Below, piece by piece: positions 1-8,428 of a DNA stretch of 64,000 nucleotides. Below the pieces are notes generated by a model. That model saw only the letters and a list, made by a program, of their open reading frames with translations. It was not told the DNA's origin and made no database searches. The number at the start of each line of letters is the position of its first letter. The first letter of the stretch is position 1. This stretch comes from an uncultured Salinicoccus sp. (GTDB lineage: Bacteria > Bacillota > Bacilli > Staphylococcales > Salinicoccaceae). Location of the stretch: positions 1 to 64,000 of the forward strand of contig CANLWV010000011.1 in assembly GCA_947494965.1 (NCBI GenBank). The letters run 5' to 3'. The position numbers and the translations under genes were made by a program.

Positions 1-4
1 AAAA

Positions 5-32
5 CTGAGATTCTAATCGATTAGAATCTCAG
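5..32. terminator. 28-bp perfect palindrome, probable terminator of the repeat gene
   Basis: Positions 5-32 read the same on both strands. Four A residues lie to the left (1-4) and an A/T-rich tail to the right, so a transcript coming leftwards from the reverse-strand repeat gene (stop at 61) would form a hairpin followed by U residues. There is almost no loop, so the folded form must open a few central pairs. It could act in both directions. Confidence 0.6.
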
Positions 33-60
33 CAAAAATTATTTTATTCATCTGTAAACT

Positions 61-711
61 TTAGTGGTACCAGATCAGATCAGGTATCCCCGTTTTTTGA
101 TTTATTTCTTTTGTTACTTCTTCTTCAGGATTCTCACTTTCCAAAATATCATTGACTTCTTTTATGTCATCCTCTGTTATCTCGAAGGAATCCCAATCGA
201 TATTAGAAAATAGATCAGGGAAATTTGAAATAGTGTCACTAATTGAATATATTTTATCGAAATCAGGGGTATGAATCTTTCCCAAGTTCTCAAATACTCT
301 TGAGTATCTATCGGGATCAGGAAAGTTTATCTTTCCCAAGTTCTCGAATGCTCTTGAATATTTATCGGGATCAGGAAAGTTTATCTTTCCCAAGTTCTCG
401 AATGCTCTTGAATATCTATCGGGATCAGGAAAGTTTATCTTTCCCAAGTTCTCAAATACTCTTGAGTATCTATCGGGATCAGGAAAGTTTATCTTTCCCA
501 AGTTCTCGAATGCTCTTGAATATTTATCGGGATCAGGAAAGTTTATCTTTCCCAAGTTCTCGAATGCTCTTGAATATCTATCGGGATCAGGAAAGTTTAT
601 CTTTCCCAAGTTCTCGAATGCTCTTGAATATCTATCGGGATCAGGAAAGTTTATCTTTCCCAAGTTCTCTATATTTCTCAGAAATTTATTATAAAAATCA
701 TTATTATACAT
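61..711 (-). CDS. Hypothetical protein made of 18-residue tandem repeats
   Basis: Predicted 216-residue soluble protein, not assigned to any family I recognise. After a 14-residue Asn/Phe-rich start come seven near-identical 18-residue units (consensus ENLGKINFPDPDRYSRAF, residues 15-140) and an eighth degenerate unit. The last ~58 residues are acidic and non-repetitive, ending in PDLIWYH. There is no signal peptide or membrane segment. The ATG at 711 has a GAGAGGG ribosome-binding site, so it is probably translated. Units vary only at R/K and A/V, and the variants recur in the order RA-KA-RV twice, which points to duplication of a 162-bp block. The DNA is clearly AT-richer than the genes from 1.3 kb onward, suggesting acquired DNA. 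The abrupt end could mean a truncated larger protein; function unknown. Confidence 0.6.
   Translation of the reverse strand: MYNNDFYNKFLRNIENLGKINFPDPDRYSRAFENLGKINFPDPDRYSRAFENLGKINFPDPDKYSRAFENLGKINFPDPDRYSRVFENLGKINFPDPDRYSRAFENLGKINFPDPDKYSRAFENLGKINFPDPDRYSRVFENLGKIHTPDFDKIYSISDTISNFPDLFSNIDWDSFEITEDDIKEVNDILESENPEEEVTKEINQKTGIPDLIWYH
292..669 (-). repeat. Seven tandem 54-bp coding repeats
   Basis: The unit is 54 bp, an exact multiple of three, so copy-number change keeps the frame open. Seven full copies are nearly identical at the DNA level and an eighth decayed copy lies at about 238-291. Units 2-4 and 5-7 share the same variant order, giving a 162-bp higher-order repeat. Such high identity indicates recent expansion or ongoing homogenisation. 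Confidence 0.9.
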
Positions 712-1191
712 AATAAAAACCCTCTCATGTAAATATTTGCTAATATAATAATATCAAATTTTGGTTAATTATTCAGAAATTAATGGGGGATTGACACATT
801 CTAGAGACAAAGTATCATTCCAATAAACGACCGTTAATTGGACGATTTTATGTATGCATGAGATCGTCCTTTATTCATATAAATTGAGTCCAAAAACCAG
901 TGTACTAATCATTGTCTATATTAATTGAAAATACATGAGTTTTTAGAAGAAGATGAAACCTAGAAGGTCTGTTTAGTGAATTGGAAATAGTCAGGTGTTA
1001 GCGCAACTTTTCGGAAAAGGTCAGTGGACACAGATATAACAGAACCGAATTGGATATTGGATGAATTAGAAACACTTCTGGGTGCCTAAGAATCTCTTTC
1101 GAAGACTAATGAAGTAATCGATGCCCCACAAGCACATAAAAAACAACTTCTGTATCGGGAGGACTTAAATAATAATGAAGGTTGACGATAT
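712..1191. other. AT-rich stretch without an intact gene; possible coding remnant
   Basis: I find no open frame with a convincing start here on either strand. Between about 980 and 1180 one forward frame reads as plausible protein (including TEPNWILDELETLLGA, then after one stop SLSKTNEVIDAPQ), but it is broken by stop codons and lacks a start. It could be a decayed gene of unknown family. The left part (712-780) holds the likely promoter region of the repeat gene. Confidence 0.35.
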
Positions 1192-1233
1192 AAAAATATC
1201 TCTCTGATCTAAAAAGACTGGAGAGATATTTTT
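1192..1233. terminator. Hairpin terminator downstream of the envelope operon
   Basis: Arms AAAAATATCTCTC (1192-1204) and GAGAGATATTTTT (1221-1233) pair perfectly across a 16-nt loop. The arms carry their own A and T tracts, so the hairpin can terminate transcripts from both directions, including the reverse-strand operon ending at 1268. Confidence 0.75.
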
Positions 1234-1267
1234 ATTCTTTAACATCTATTCGGACTGAACTCGATCA

Positions 1268-2446
1268 TCATTCAGGGGTGTAATCCACGCCTCTTGTATA
1301 GTTATTGGTTGCATCCCACAGGAGGAATTCATCGACACCGTTGTCATGGAGTGCCTGGATCTGGGCTTCCAATTCATCGACGCCATAATTCAGATAGTTG
1401 CCGGCACCCAAGTAGGAGGCAGTGAAATCCTGGATCCATGGTCTGGAGAGTGGTGGGGAATCAAGGGAATCCAAGACCTCATTTTCGACTTCCATATAGG
1501 AGTCGATGACGCCGTATGGTTCAAGGTCAGGTGTCTGGAAGCCAAAATCTCCCGGGCCCCAGTGGCTGGGATAGATCATGGATGAGATGACATCGACATT
1601 ATTGGATATCTTCGAAAAGTTCTGTCCGATTCCAGGTGCTTCCGGTACTGTAGCAGCATAGCCGAAAATGTCGACTGAAACATCAACATTGTAGGGTTTA
1701 AGCTTTTCGCGGGCATATTCGACGAAGTCGGTGACGGCATTGACGCGCTGCTGGACATCATCATCATTCCCGTCATCGTATTCTGCTGCATCGTAGTTTA
1801 AGGAGTCGGCACGGTGTTCAAACCCTTCCGGGAAACGAACATAGTCGAACTGGATGTCTTTGAAACCGAGCTTGGCAGCTTGGATCGCAATATCCACATT
1901 ATAATCCCACACTTCTTTCAGGAATGGGTTGACGAAACTCTCGCCGCGCCCATTTTTCCAGACGGTGCCATCATCGTGGGTGAATGATAGATCTGGGCGG
2001 GCCTTGGCCAGGTTGGAATCCTTGAATGCGACGATGCGTGCAATGGGGTAGATGGATTCGGAGTCCATCGTCTCCATCAACTGATCCGGATCGACGTAAT
2101 TCTGCATATTTTCCTGGGCCATTTCACTTGCGCCTTCCAGCGGCATCATGATGTTTCCGGCGTCTTCCTTGACATCGACGACCATTGCATTCAAGTCTGT
2201 ATCGTTGAGGAGCGATACAAGATTCGACATGCGTTCACCTCCGGCGGAATAGCCTGTGACGAAAATACCTTTAACGCCGTCTTCTGGGTAGGGAATATCG
2301 ACGCCGCTATCGTATGAAAATTTATCAGGTATGGTTTCCGGCATTTTAAGCAGAGGCCCTTCATTCAGGTTCAAGCCTTCCGCTTTAGCCGTAATTGGCA
2401 TCATCAGACCAAGGATCAAACATAAAAGCATCACTTTACTCTTCAT
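1268..2446 (-). CDS. Exported putative glycoside hydrolase, DUF4015 family
   Basis: Predicted 392-residue secreted protein of the DUF4015 (putative glycosyl hydrolase, TIM-barrel) family. It has an N-terminal signal peptide (MKSKVMLLCLILGLMMP, likely cleaved after AKA). Family-like stretches follow in order: KGIFVTGYSAG, VVDVKEDAGN, DYVRFPEGF, VSVDIFGYAA, MIYPSHWGPGDFG and PWIQDFTA near the C-terminus. A longer frame opens at 2467, but the ATG at 2446 is preceded by GGGAGGAAG at good spacing and gives a cleaner signal peptide, so I chose it. It overlaps the end of the upstream deacetylase gene by 11 bp, implying translational coupling. The context (deacetylase, YkyA-type lipoprotein) suggests a cell-surface polysaccharide role; the substrate is unknown. 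Confidence 0.85.
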   Translation of the reverse strand: MKSKVMLLCLILGLMMPITAKAEGLNLNEGPLLKMPETIPDKFSYDSGVDIPYPEDGVKGIFVTGYSAGGERMSNLVSLLNDTDLNAMVVDVKEDAGNIMMPLEGASEMAQENMQNYVDPDQLMETMDSESIYPIARIVAFKDSNLAKARPDLSFTHDDGTVWKNGRGESFVNPFLKEVWDYNVDIAIQAAKLGFKDIQFDYVRFPEGFEHRADSLNYDAAEYDDGNDDDVQQRVNAVTDFVEYAREKLKPYNVDVSVDIFGYAATVPEAPGIGQNFSKISNNVDVISSMIYPSHWGPGDFGFQTPDLEPYGVIDSYMEVENEVLDSLDSPPLSRPWIQDFTASYLGAGNYLNYGVDELEAQIQALHDNGVDEFLLWDATNNYTRGVDYTPE

Positions 2447-3305
2447 CTGCGTCTTCCTCCCTTGCACTTTGGATATTAGCCGGATCGATCAATTCGTATT
2501 CTTTCGCCCTTAATCCGGAGATGATTTCTGAAAGGGCATCCTTTGTCCACGTTCGGTCATGCATCAACAGGTTGGCCCCGTCATCGAGCAGTTCGGTATT
2601 GACCATGATATCAGCGAGGGCATCTGCGTCCTGGTACTCGGCTTCCCAGTCATAACCGTATGTCCAGTTCATCAATGTCATATCTTCATCTTCAGTCACC
2701 TGGATCGAAGCATCGGTGTTGACGCCAAACGGTGCTCTGAAGAAGCGTGGGCGTTCTCCGGTGATCTCTTCGACCATATCGTTGACCGGGATGATTTCAT
2801 CAACCGTTGCTTGTGGGTCCAGATTGCTTAAGTTCGCGTGTGTCATCGTATGGTTACCGATTTCGAACCCCATATCATAAATCTTTTGGAGCGTATCTTT
2901 GCCTTCCTCCGTATTGAGGTACATGCCATTGACGAAGAATATGGCCGGCGCGTCATGTTTCTTCAATGTTTCGGCCATCTCGAGTGCGTGCTGATCCGGC
3001 GCGTCATCTATAGTCAATAGCGCCACACGGGATGCGTCATCATCGAGCGGCAAGATGCGGTAGGAAGCCGGGTCCACATAATAGGCCTGCTTTGCCGTGG
3101 ATGACGCATCAGCCTGCTCTTCACTCTCTTCTTCGTTGGCATCTTCTGAAGCATTAGACGATGAAGTTGCCTCCTCTTTAGATTCGCTCATCTCCTCTGT
3201 ATCTTTTGCCTCAGATTGTGCATCATCATTTGAAGTGTCTTCATTGCCGCAGCCGACGAGAAAAACAAGCAGTAAAGTTATGAATGTATATTTTACATGT
3301 TCCAA
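2436..3305 (-). CDS. Polysaccharide deacetylase (NodB-type) lipoprotein
   Basis: Predicted membrane-anchored deacetylase of the carbohydrate esterase 4 / NodB family, 289 residues. The lipobox (FLVGC) is followed by about 60 acidic, Ser/Glu-rich linker residues, then the NodB domain. Visible motifs are LLTIDDAPD (usual form TFDDGP), the metal-binding HTMTH, RFFRAPFG and a late LLMHDR. The metal-binding Asp and both His residues are kept, so activity is plausible, but the first motif is atypical. The start is TTG at 3305, directly after the stop of the YkyA-like gene, with GGGGAGAA as ribosome-binding site. It probably removes acetyl groups from a wall or surface glycan outside the cell. Middle gene of a three-gene operon. 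Confidence 0.85.
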   Translation of the reverse strand: MEHVKYTFITLLLVFLVGCGNEDTSNDDAQSEAKDTEEMSESKEEATSSSNASEDANEEESEEQADASSTAKQAYYVDPASYRILPLDDDASRVALLTIDDAPDQHALEMAETLKKHDAPAIFFVNGMYLNTEEGKDTLQKIYDMGFEIGNHTMTHANLSNLDPQATVDEIIPVNDMVEEITGERPRFFRAPFGVNTDASIQVTEDEDMTLMNWTYGYDWEAEYQDADALADIMVNTELLDDGANLLMHDRTWTKDALSEIISGLRAKEYELIDPANIQSAREEDADEE

Positions 3306-3935
3306 TCAATTCTCCCCGCTTTCTTCGAAAGTGGCCAGAGCGGCCTGATGCGCATCTTCCAGATTGATAAGTGCCTCGTCGAGCGCAGAATATTCCTTTT
3401 GTACAGGGTCGTAAGCCTCATTGATGTCCTCGATTCCATTTTCCAGTGCCTTGAAGTCTGCATCTTCCGATGCTAATGTCTCGAAGACGGATTTTTGAGT
3501 GTCCAGTGCACCTTGATAATTTTCAGTGAAAGATTCCAGGTGGGAACGGAGGGTACCATATGCCTCCTGGACTGTCTTATAATCATCATGGAGTTCCGAA
3601 TCCTCGGATGGTAATTCAATCGATTCCAGGTTTTCTTGCTTGGAGATGAATGTTTCGGTGTTGTCTTCAAGCGCCTGTAGCTTATCGGAACGTTTGCTGC
3701 GGTTGTCCGCGAGCGCTGAATCCTCAGCCTTGAATGGATCCTCTTCAAGGCTATCAGTAAATACGGATTGCATTTTTGCGTCGAGATCATTCAATGACTG
3801 AAGGTTTTCGGTGATTTCAGCCTTCACTTCATCAGTCTGCTCGATCGTCGTCTTCAACTGGTCTTCCGGGCTGCTGCAGCCAGCCAGAAGAAAAAACAAC
3901 AGTGCCCCTGTTGTATAGCGTATGTAACGTGTCAT
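3306..3935 (-). CDS. YkyA-like cell-wall-associated lipoprotein
   Basis: Predicted 209-residue lipoprotein resembling the YkyA family of putative cell-wall binding lipoproteins. The signal peptide ends in the lipobox LLAGC, and the rest is almost entirely Glu/Lys/Leu-rich helix consistent with an extended coiled-coil on the outer membrane face. ATG at 3935 has a GGAG site. It is the first gene of the reverse-strand operon running to 1268, directly abutting the deacetylase gene. The molecular function of the family is not established; location and neighbours suggest an envelope role. Confidence 0.75.
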   Translation of the reverse strand: MTRYIRYTTGALLFFLLAGCSSPEDQLKTTIEQTDEVKAEITENLQSLNDLDAKMQSVFTDSLEEDPFKAEDSALADNRSKRSDKLQALEDNTETFISKQENLESIELPSEDSELHDDYKTVQEAYGTLRSHLESFTENYQGALDTQKSVFETLASEDADFKALENGIEDINEAYDPVQKEYSALDEALINLEDAHQAALATFEESGEN

Positions 3936-4070
3936 AAGGCAGCTCCTTTCTATTATTATCTCTCAGGATAACACTCTATATTCATTTTTCATATATTACC
4001 TATATATATTCCTAGAAAATTTTTTGAAGAAGTAGGGGGAAGGGGGTGATTCAACTGTTCAATAGAAAAA

Positions 4071-4095
4071 CCCCTTCAGCCTAACGCTGAAGGGG
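4071..4095 (-). terminator. Terminator of sodC
   Basis: CCCCTTCAGC (4071-4080) pairs with GCTGAAGGGG (4086-4095) across a 5-nt loop. Five A residues at 4066-4070 give a U-tract on the reverse-strand transcript, just after the sodC stop at 4139. Confidence 0.9.
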
Positions 4096-4138
4096 ATGGC
4101 GACATATGGTACCATTGCGTGCTTATTTGAGCTGTGGG

Positions 4139-4771
4139 CTATTTAGGCTCGGCGATTACACCACATGCGATACGATCTCCTGCATCACCAGAAGGCTGCG
4201 TTGAATAATCATCCGCCTTTTCATGGATGACAAGGGCAGTACCGTCTTTAGTCATCACGGTATTAGCTGCCTCTTCATCCAGGCTGATCTGATCTGTCGT
4301 AAACTCTGTTTCTTCCAAGTTTCCATTGGAGTCGGTCTTTACGTTATCGAAATCGCCTGCGTGGGGGCCGTCCGGATCTTCTTTACCGTGATTGGCGTCA
4401 TTAGGGTTGTAATGGCCACTGGCTGATTTGAAATCGGGTGCTTCACATACGCCTTTTTCATGGACGTGGAACCCATGTTCTCCTTCTCCGTCTGCCACTC
4501 CGTCACCGGTCAGTGTGACCGTGACACCAGCTTCGGCAGGTGTCAATGTTGCTTCAGCAACTTCCTCACCGTCAGCATCCTTTAGGGGAACGGTCATCTC
4601 TTCGCCATTTGAACTGGCGCTCTCTTCGGTGCTTTCTTCAGTACTTTCTGTTGTCGCCTCATCAGTCTCCTGACTGGTGTCATCTGAACTGCCTTCCTCA
4701 TTTCCGCTGCACGCGCTGATCACCAACAGCAGTCCTGCAATAAGTAGTAGTATCGGCCAGCGCTTCATCAT
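4139..4771 (-). CDS. sodC: Cu/Zn superoxide dismutase lipoprotein
   Basis: Predicted 210-residue extracytoplasmic Cu/Zn superoxide dismutase converting superoxide to peroxide and oxygen. A signal peptide with lipobox VISAC anchors it to the membrane, followed by a Glu/Ser/Thr-rich linker and the SOD fold from about residue 60. All expected ligand motifs are visible: FHVHEKG (copper), GHYNP (bridging His), PHAGDF (zinc His and Asp) and LVIHEKADD (copper). The disulfide Cys residues (GVCEAP, IACGV) and the electrostatic-guide Arg (GDRIACG) are also present. The gene is monocistronic, with its own terminator. Confident assignment by motif completeness. Confidence 0.95.
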   Translation of the reverse strand: MMKRWPILLLIAGLLLVISACSGNEEGSSDDTSQETDEATTESTEESTEESASSNGEEMTVPLKDADGEEVAEATLTPAEAGVTVTLTGDGVADGEGEHGFHVHEKGVCEAPDFKSASGHYNPNDANHGKEDPDGPHAGDFDNVKTDSNGNLEETEFTTDQISLDEEAANTVMTKDGTALVIHEKADDYSTQPSGDAGDRIACGVIAEPK

Positions 4772-4927
4772 GATACATGCTCCTTTCGATAGTGTTTTTA
4801 GACGTTGAAATTGAAGCTCTAAACCAACTGGCGGGGGAACAATGATGATGCATTTTGCATATTACACGTTCACCTTAACATAGTTGGTTGGGTGACATCT
4901 ATCGAAAGCCTTATGATTTCAGAATGA

Positions 4928-6127
4928 TCAATCAACTTTGCGGCCCTTCACATGGCTGTTTATGGCTTTTTTCATGACTCGTATATTATCTTTATATGCC
5001 ATATAGTCCTTATGGGTTGCATCCTGGCTCCTGTAGCGCGTTTCCATATAGGTGTCGAGCCGATCCTGGTCGATGAGCGTGTAGAGCTCTAGGCGATCGA
5101 TCCATTCTTCTATCGTTTCATTGCGGTATCGTCCCATGCCCTTTGAAGCCAACCATTTCTCGAAATTGAAGTATACCTTTCTGACGCGGTCATCCGGTGC
5201 TTTCACCTTTTTATGTTCCGGCAATGAAGAATGTGAAACCGATGCATTGGCGGAAGTGTGTGCAGATGACTCCTCAGCAGTAGGCTGTTCCCTTTTCCTG
5301 TAGTAGATATAGAGCCCGACAATGATGGCCACCGCAAGTAGAATCATCATAATTGTGTCGAATGGCACATGGTTGAATGTGGTGCCCTGCTCAAGCTGTT
5401 CCTGTACCGATTCTCCTTCTTCAGCAGATTGTTCTTCAGACTCCATCTTCGGCATTTCCAATTCGACATCTTCAAGTGCGTTAAAGAGGGGGCGGAGGAG
5501 GAATATCATACCGTTTAAAAGCAGTACCACCAAATATTTCATGGCGAAGGCTGCATAATTGTAGATGAGGCTGAAGATACCTCCGAGCACTATAAATGTG
5601 CCTGCTGCCATAAGGAGTATCGAGATGTTCCTTGTGGCGGCATACCCATTGCCGATAAGGTGGACCATCAGCCTGCCGATGAAGAAGAACAGCAGCAGAC
5701 CAAGGAATATGCCATGGAAGAGCTGGGTGTGGGCGATTGCTTCTGAGGTACCGATAAGGTTTGTGCCGATCAGCAGAAGGAAGGTCGTGATGAGTGCAGC
5801 AGGCGACGGTGTCCCTTTAGAATCATCGTGTAGATATTCGAGCCGGAGTATCGGGATGTAGGCGGTGAGGAGTGCGGCCAACCAGTTGAAACCAAATAGG
5901 AATGCGGCCGCAAGCAACACAGGCAACATGAAATACAGGCGGTTCATATCCACTCGCCCGACAATAAGGAAGCTTACGATTAAAGCGGCTGCGACTAAAG
6001 CCACAAACGGCAGCACAAGGGGCGCCTTGTTGTTGTGGACATTGATCAGCACTATAACGAACAGCAGCGGGAACATATCGGTGAAGTAGGTGTGGGCGAG
6101 TCCAAGATTATATTTCATCCGGCTCAT
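4928..6127 (-). CDS. DUF4129-containing membrane protein of the MoxR operon
   Basis: Predicted 399-residue integral membrane protein. The first ~230 residues hold several hydrophobic segments. A Glu-rich linker, one further membrane segment (TIMMILLAVAIIVGLYIYY) and a cytoplasmic C-terminal domain follow; the last ~80 residues fit the DUF4129 pattern (KWLASKGMGRYRNETIEEW). The ATG overlaps the stop of the DUF58 gene (ATGA). Operons of this kind usually end in a transglutaminase-domain protein carrying DUF4129; here the transglutaminase core seems absent, so this is a shortened version. Probable role: assembly or quality control of envelope proteins with MoxR, by inference from the family. Confidence 0.7.
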   Translation of the reverse strand: MSRMKYNLGLAHTYFTDMFPLLFVIVLINVHNNKAPLVLPFVALVAAALIVSFLIVGRVDMNRLYFMLPVLLAAAFLFGFNWLAALLTAYIPILRLEYLHDDSKGTPSPAALITTFLLLIGTNLIGTSEAIAHTQLFHGIFLGLLLFFFIGRLMVHLIGNGYAATRNISILLMAAGTFIVLGGIFSLIYNYAAFAMKYLVVLLLNGMIFLLRPLFNALEDVELEMPKMESEEQSAEEGESVQEQLEQGTTFNHVPFDTIMMILLAVAIIVGLYIYYRKREQPTAEESSAHTSANASVSHSSLPEHKKVKAPDDRVRKVYFNFEKWLASKGMGRYRNETIEEWIDRLELYTLIDQDRLDTYMETRYRSQDATHKDYMAYKDNIRVMKKAINSHVKGRKVD

Positions 6128-7326
6128 ACCGACACCCCCCTGACGCCGTGGGCTTCAAAAGGGGCGACGCCGTGGGTATCCAATTGGAATATGTGTGCGC
6201 CCTTTGCTCTGAACATCGATAATTCAGCCTCGATGGCTGCATCTGCCTTTCCTGTAAAAATGACATGGGCAGGAATCTCTTCATGCAGGCGCACATGCTT
6301 CAAAAACCGCTCGAAAGGCACGGTATAGGTGACTGTATTGATGCGTGATAGCGCTTCTAGAGTTCTTTTATAGTGGCGGGCGCCGCTGCCCTCTTCAAGA
6401 CTGAAGAAAGAGCGGTTGTCGAAAGTGACCATGTTCGAGATGATCTTATAGGGGATGCCGTTTTCGGCAGCCTGACTGGTGATGAACGCAATCTTCTCGA
6501 AGATGGTTTCAATGTTCTCGGGCGGCATATATGAGACATCGGATTGCAGATTGATCAGAATCATCCAAGTGACTTTCGTCGTCTTTTCATAGCGCTTCGT
6601 CTGCAGCCCTCCTGTTCGGGCAGACGCTTTCCAATGGATATCCCGCATACTGTCCTGCGGCAAGTATTCCCGCGTCCCCGTCGTCAGCATTGGGTCATTG
6701 AACAGCGCGTTTTTTTGCTGGAAACTGCCCTGGATGGGCGGGGTCGCCATCTGGTCGTTGTGGGTGGCATATCGATCCGGATAGACGATGATTTCATGAT
6801 TTACGGTGCCGCTCTGCTTGAGTTCGAAGGTGCTGAAGCCAAAGATCCTGGGGATCTCCATTCTGGCGCCTATAATCTTACTGACGCCTCTGGCATGCCC
6901 GACAAACGGGATTTCAATGACGGTTGAACTTCTCGGCATCACAGTGAAGCGGACTGAAGTCATGGTATGGTGCCGGGTGCCATTATTGTGTTCTTCATCG
7001 AACCGGATGTTATCGCGGGCTGTAATGGTTAGCCGGCCCTCAAGGATCGGGAGCAGTCCTTCCTGCACAATTTTGATGCGCATCTTTCCCTCCTGCCCTT
7101 TGTACATGCGCATTTCTTTATCCATTATTTCAATCTTGAGCTTTTTTGGCATGTGCGTTTCGTACAGATGGTTCAGCAGTGCAAATGAGATGAAGAGGCC
7201 GAGTGATGCGATGAGCATGGCGTTCAAGTCAATGGTATAGAATACATTCAGCAAGAACAGGATGATGGCGGCCCCGATAAAAAAGCTCATTGCCTTGGAA
7301 TCCTTGAAATCTGCCTTAAACTTCAT
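6124..7326 (-). CDS. DUF58 family protein, MoxR partner
   Basis: Predicted 400-residue protein with two N-terminal membrane segments (residues about 10-45), a beta-rich middle, and the DUF58 signature in the second half (YLPQDSMRDIHWKASART, then a von Willebrand A-like fold). DUF58 proteins are usual partners of MoxR ATPases. A longer frame starts at 7341, but the ATG at 7326 has GGAGTGG placed correctly inside the end of moxR, so I chose it; the overlap with moxR is 11 bp. It is followed by the DUF4129 gene with a 4-bp overlap, so the three genes form one translationally coupled operon. Confidence 0.85.
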   Translation of the reverse strand: MKFKADFKDSKAMSFFIGAAIILFLLNVFYTIDLNAMLIASLGLFISFALLNHLYETHMPKKLKIEIMDKEMRMYKGQEGKMRIKIVQEGLLPILEGRLTITARDNIRFDEEHNNGTRHHTMTSVRFTVMPRSSTVIEIPFVGHARGVSKIIGARMEIPRIFGFSTFELKQSGTVNHEIIVYPDRYATHNDQMATPPIQGSFQQKNALFNDPMLTTGTREYLPQDSMRDIHWKASARTGGLQTKRYEKTTKVTWMILINLQSDVSYMPPENIETIFEKIAFITSQAAENGIPYKIISNMVTFDNRSFFSLEEGSGARHYKRTLEALSRINTVTYTVPFERFLKHVRLHEEIPAHVIFTGKADAAIEAELSMFRAKGAHIFQLDTHGVAPFEAHGVRGVSV

Positions 7327-8275
7327 TTCTTGCCACTCCATACTCGACCGGCACTTCCAACGTCTCGATAATCTCCTGGGCGATGATGGCCGGAGTGGTG
7401 AGGGTGCTGCCTTCGATGTTCAAAACGAGGCGATGGCTGATGACGAATGGTGCTATATACTTGATGTCTTCAGGGATGACGTAGTCCCGTCCCCTTAAGA
7501 GCGCAACGCCTTTGGCCGCTTGGACCAATGCCAGTGTGCCGCGCGGTGAGACGCCGATTTCGACGTATTCGTGTTCCCGGGTGCTATGTATCAAGTCAAG
7601 GATGTAATCCTGTATGGTGCCATTCACTTCAACCCCCGATAATTCATCCTGCAACGCGACGATTTCATCTTTTGTAAATATGGGTGTAACGGCATCCAGC
7701 GGATGGGTGTGGCCATGGAGGCCAAGCATCATCTTCTCTTCTTCCCTGGAAGGGTAGCCGAGGTCTATCTTCATCAGGAAGCGGTCAAGTTGTGCCTCAG
7801 GTAGATCGAAGTTCCCCTGGCTGGATTCAATCGGGTTCTGGGTGGCCAGAACGATGAATGGTTCCTCGATACTGATGCGCTCACCATCGATTGTGACTTG
7901 TTTTTCGCCCATCACTTCAAGTAGGGCGGACTGGGTCCTTGGTGTTGCCCGGTTGATTTCATCAGCGAGCAGTATGTTGGTATCGACCGGTCCGATGCGC
8001 AAATCGAATTCCTGCGTTTTTGGATTATAGATATTGAGCCCTGTAATATCGGACGGCAATATATCGGGTGTAAACTGTATACGTTTGAAAGTCCCGCCGA
8101 CCGCCCGGGCCACTGTTTTCGACAGCATGGTCTTGCCCGTTCCGGGCACGCTTTCAAATAGGATGTGCCCCCGCTGTAGCAGACTTACGAAGATGAGTTC
8201 CGCTATCTCCTCCTGTCCCACCATCACTTTGCCGACTTCTTTCTTAAATGCCTCAAGCTTTTCCTTTATATTCAT
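7316..8275 (-). CDS. MoxR family AAA+ ATPase
   Basis: Predicted 319-residue cytoplasmic AAA+ ATPase of the MoxR class, a putative chaperone-like ATPase. Visible motifs: Walker A (VPGTGKTMLSK, about residue 45), Walker B (ILLADEINRATPRTQSALLE), sensor 1 (VLATQNPIE) and sensor 2/arginine region (PSREEE, SPRGTLAL). The start at 8275 has a GGGGGA site. It leads the operon moxR-DUF58-DUF4129; a possible promoter lies upstream on the reverse strand (TTGTAT, 17 bp, TAAAAT). In other bacteria such ATPases help metal insertion or complex assembly; the client here is unknown. Confidence 0.93.
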   Translation of the reverse strand: MNIKEKLEAFKKEVGKVMVGQEEIAELIFVSLLQRGHILFESVPGTGKTMLSKTVARAVGGTFKRIQFTPDILPSDITGLNIYNPKTQEFDLRIGPVDTNILLADEINRATPRTQSALLEVMGEKQVTIDGERISIEEPFIVLATQNPIESSQGNFDLPEAQLDRFLMKIDLGYPSREEEKMMLGLHGHTHPLDAVTPIFTKDEIVALQDELSGVEVNGTIQDYILDLIHSTREHEYVEIGVSPRGTLALVQAAKGVALLRGRDYVIPEDIKYIAPFVISHRLVLNIEGSTLTTPAIIAQEIIETLEVPVEYGVARNEV

Positions 8276-8428
8276 AATATTCCCCCTTGTCTCATTACTG
8301 TCATTTTAAAGGTTGGGTCAAAGATATACAATATTTTGAAATTTTTTTATGAGAAGGAATGTTTTAAGGATCAAAGGTCGGCAATAGGGGACATGTCTCT
8401 TTTGAGGCGGGCTATCCTTGCCGCAGCT

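Noticed and set aside
292-669. CRISPR array
   Set aside because: The 54-bp units are contiguous with no spacers and lie inside a coding frame; no cas genes are nearby.
243-713. Forward 156-codon frame with SFPSSRMLLNIYRDQESL repeats
   Set aside because: It is the antisense of the 54-bp repeats; a repeat length divisible by three keeps every frame open. No ribosome-binding site supports it, while the reverse frame has one.
712-1191. Insertion-sequence remnant
   Set aside because: No terminal inverted repeats, target duplication or transposase motif could be seen.
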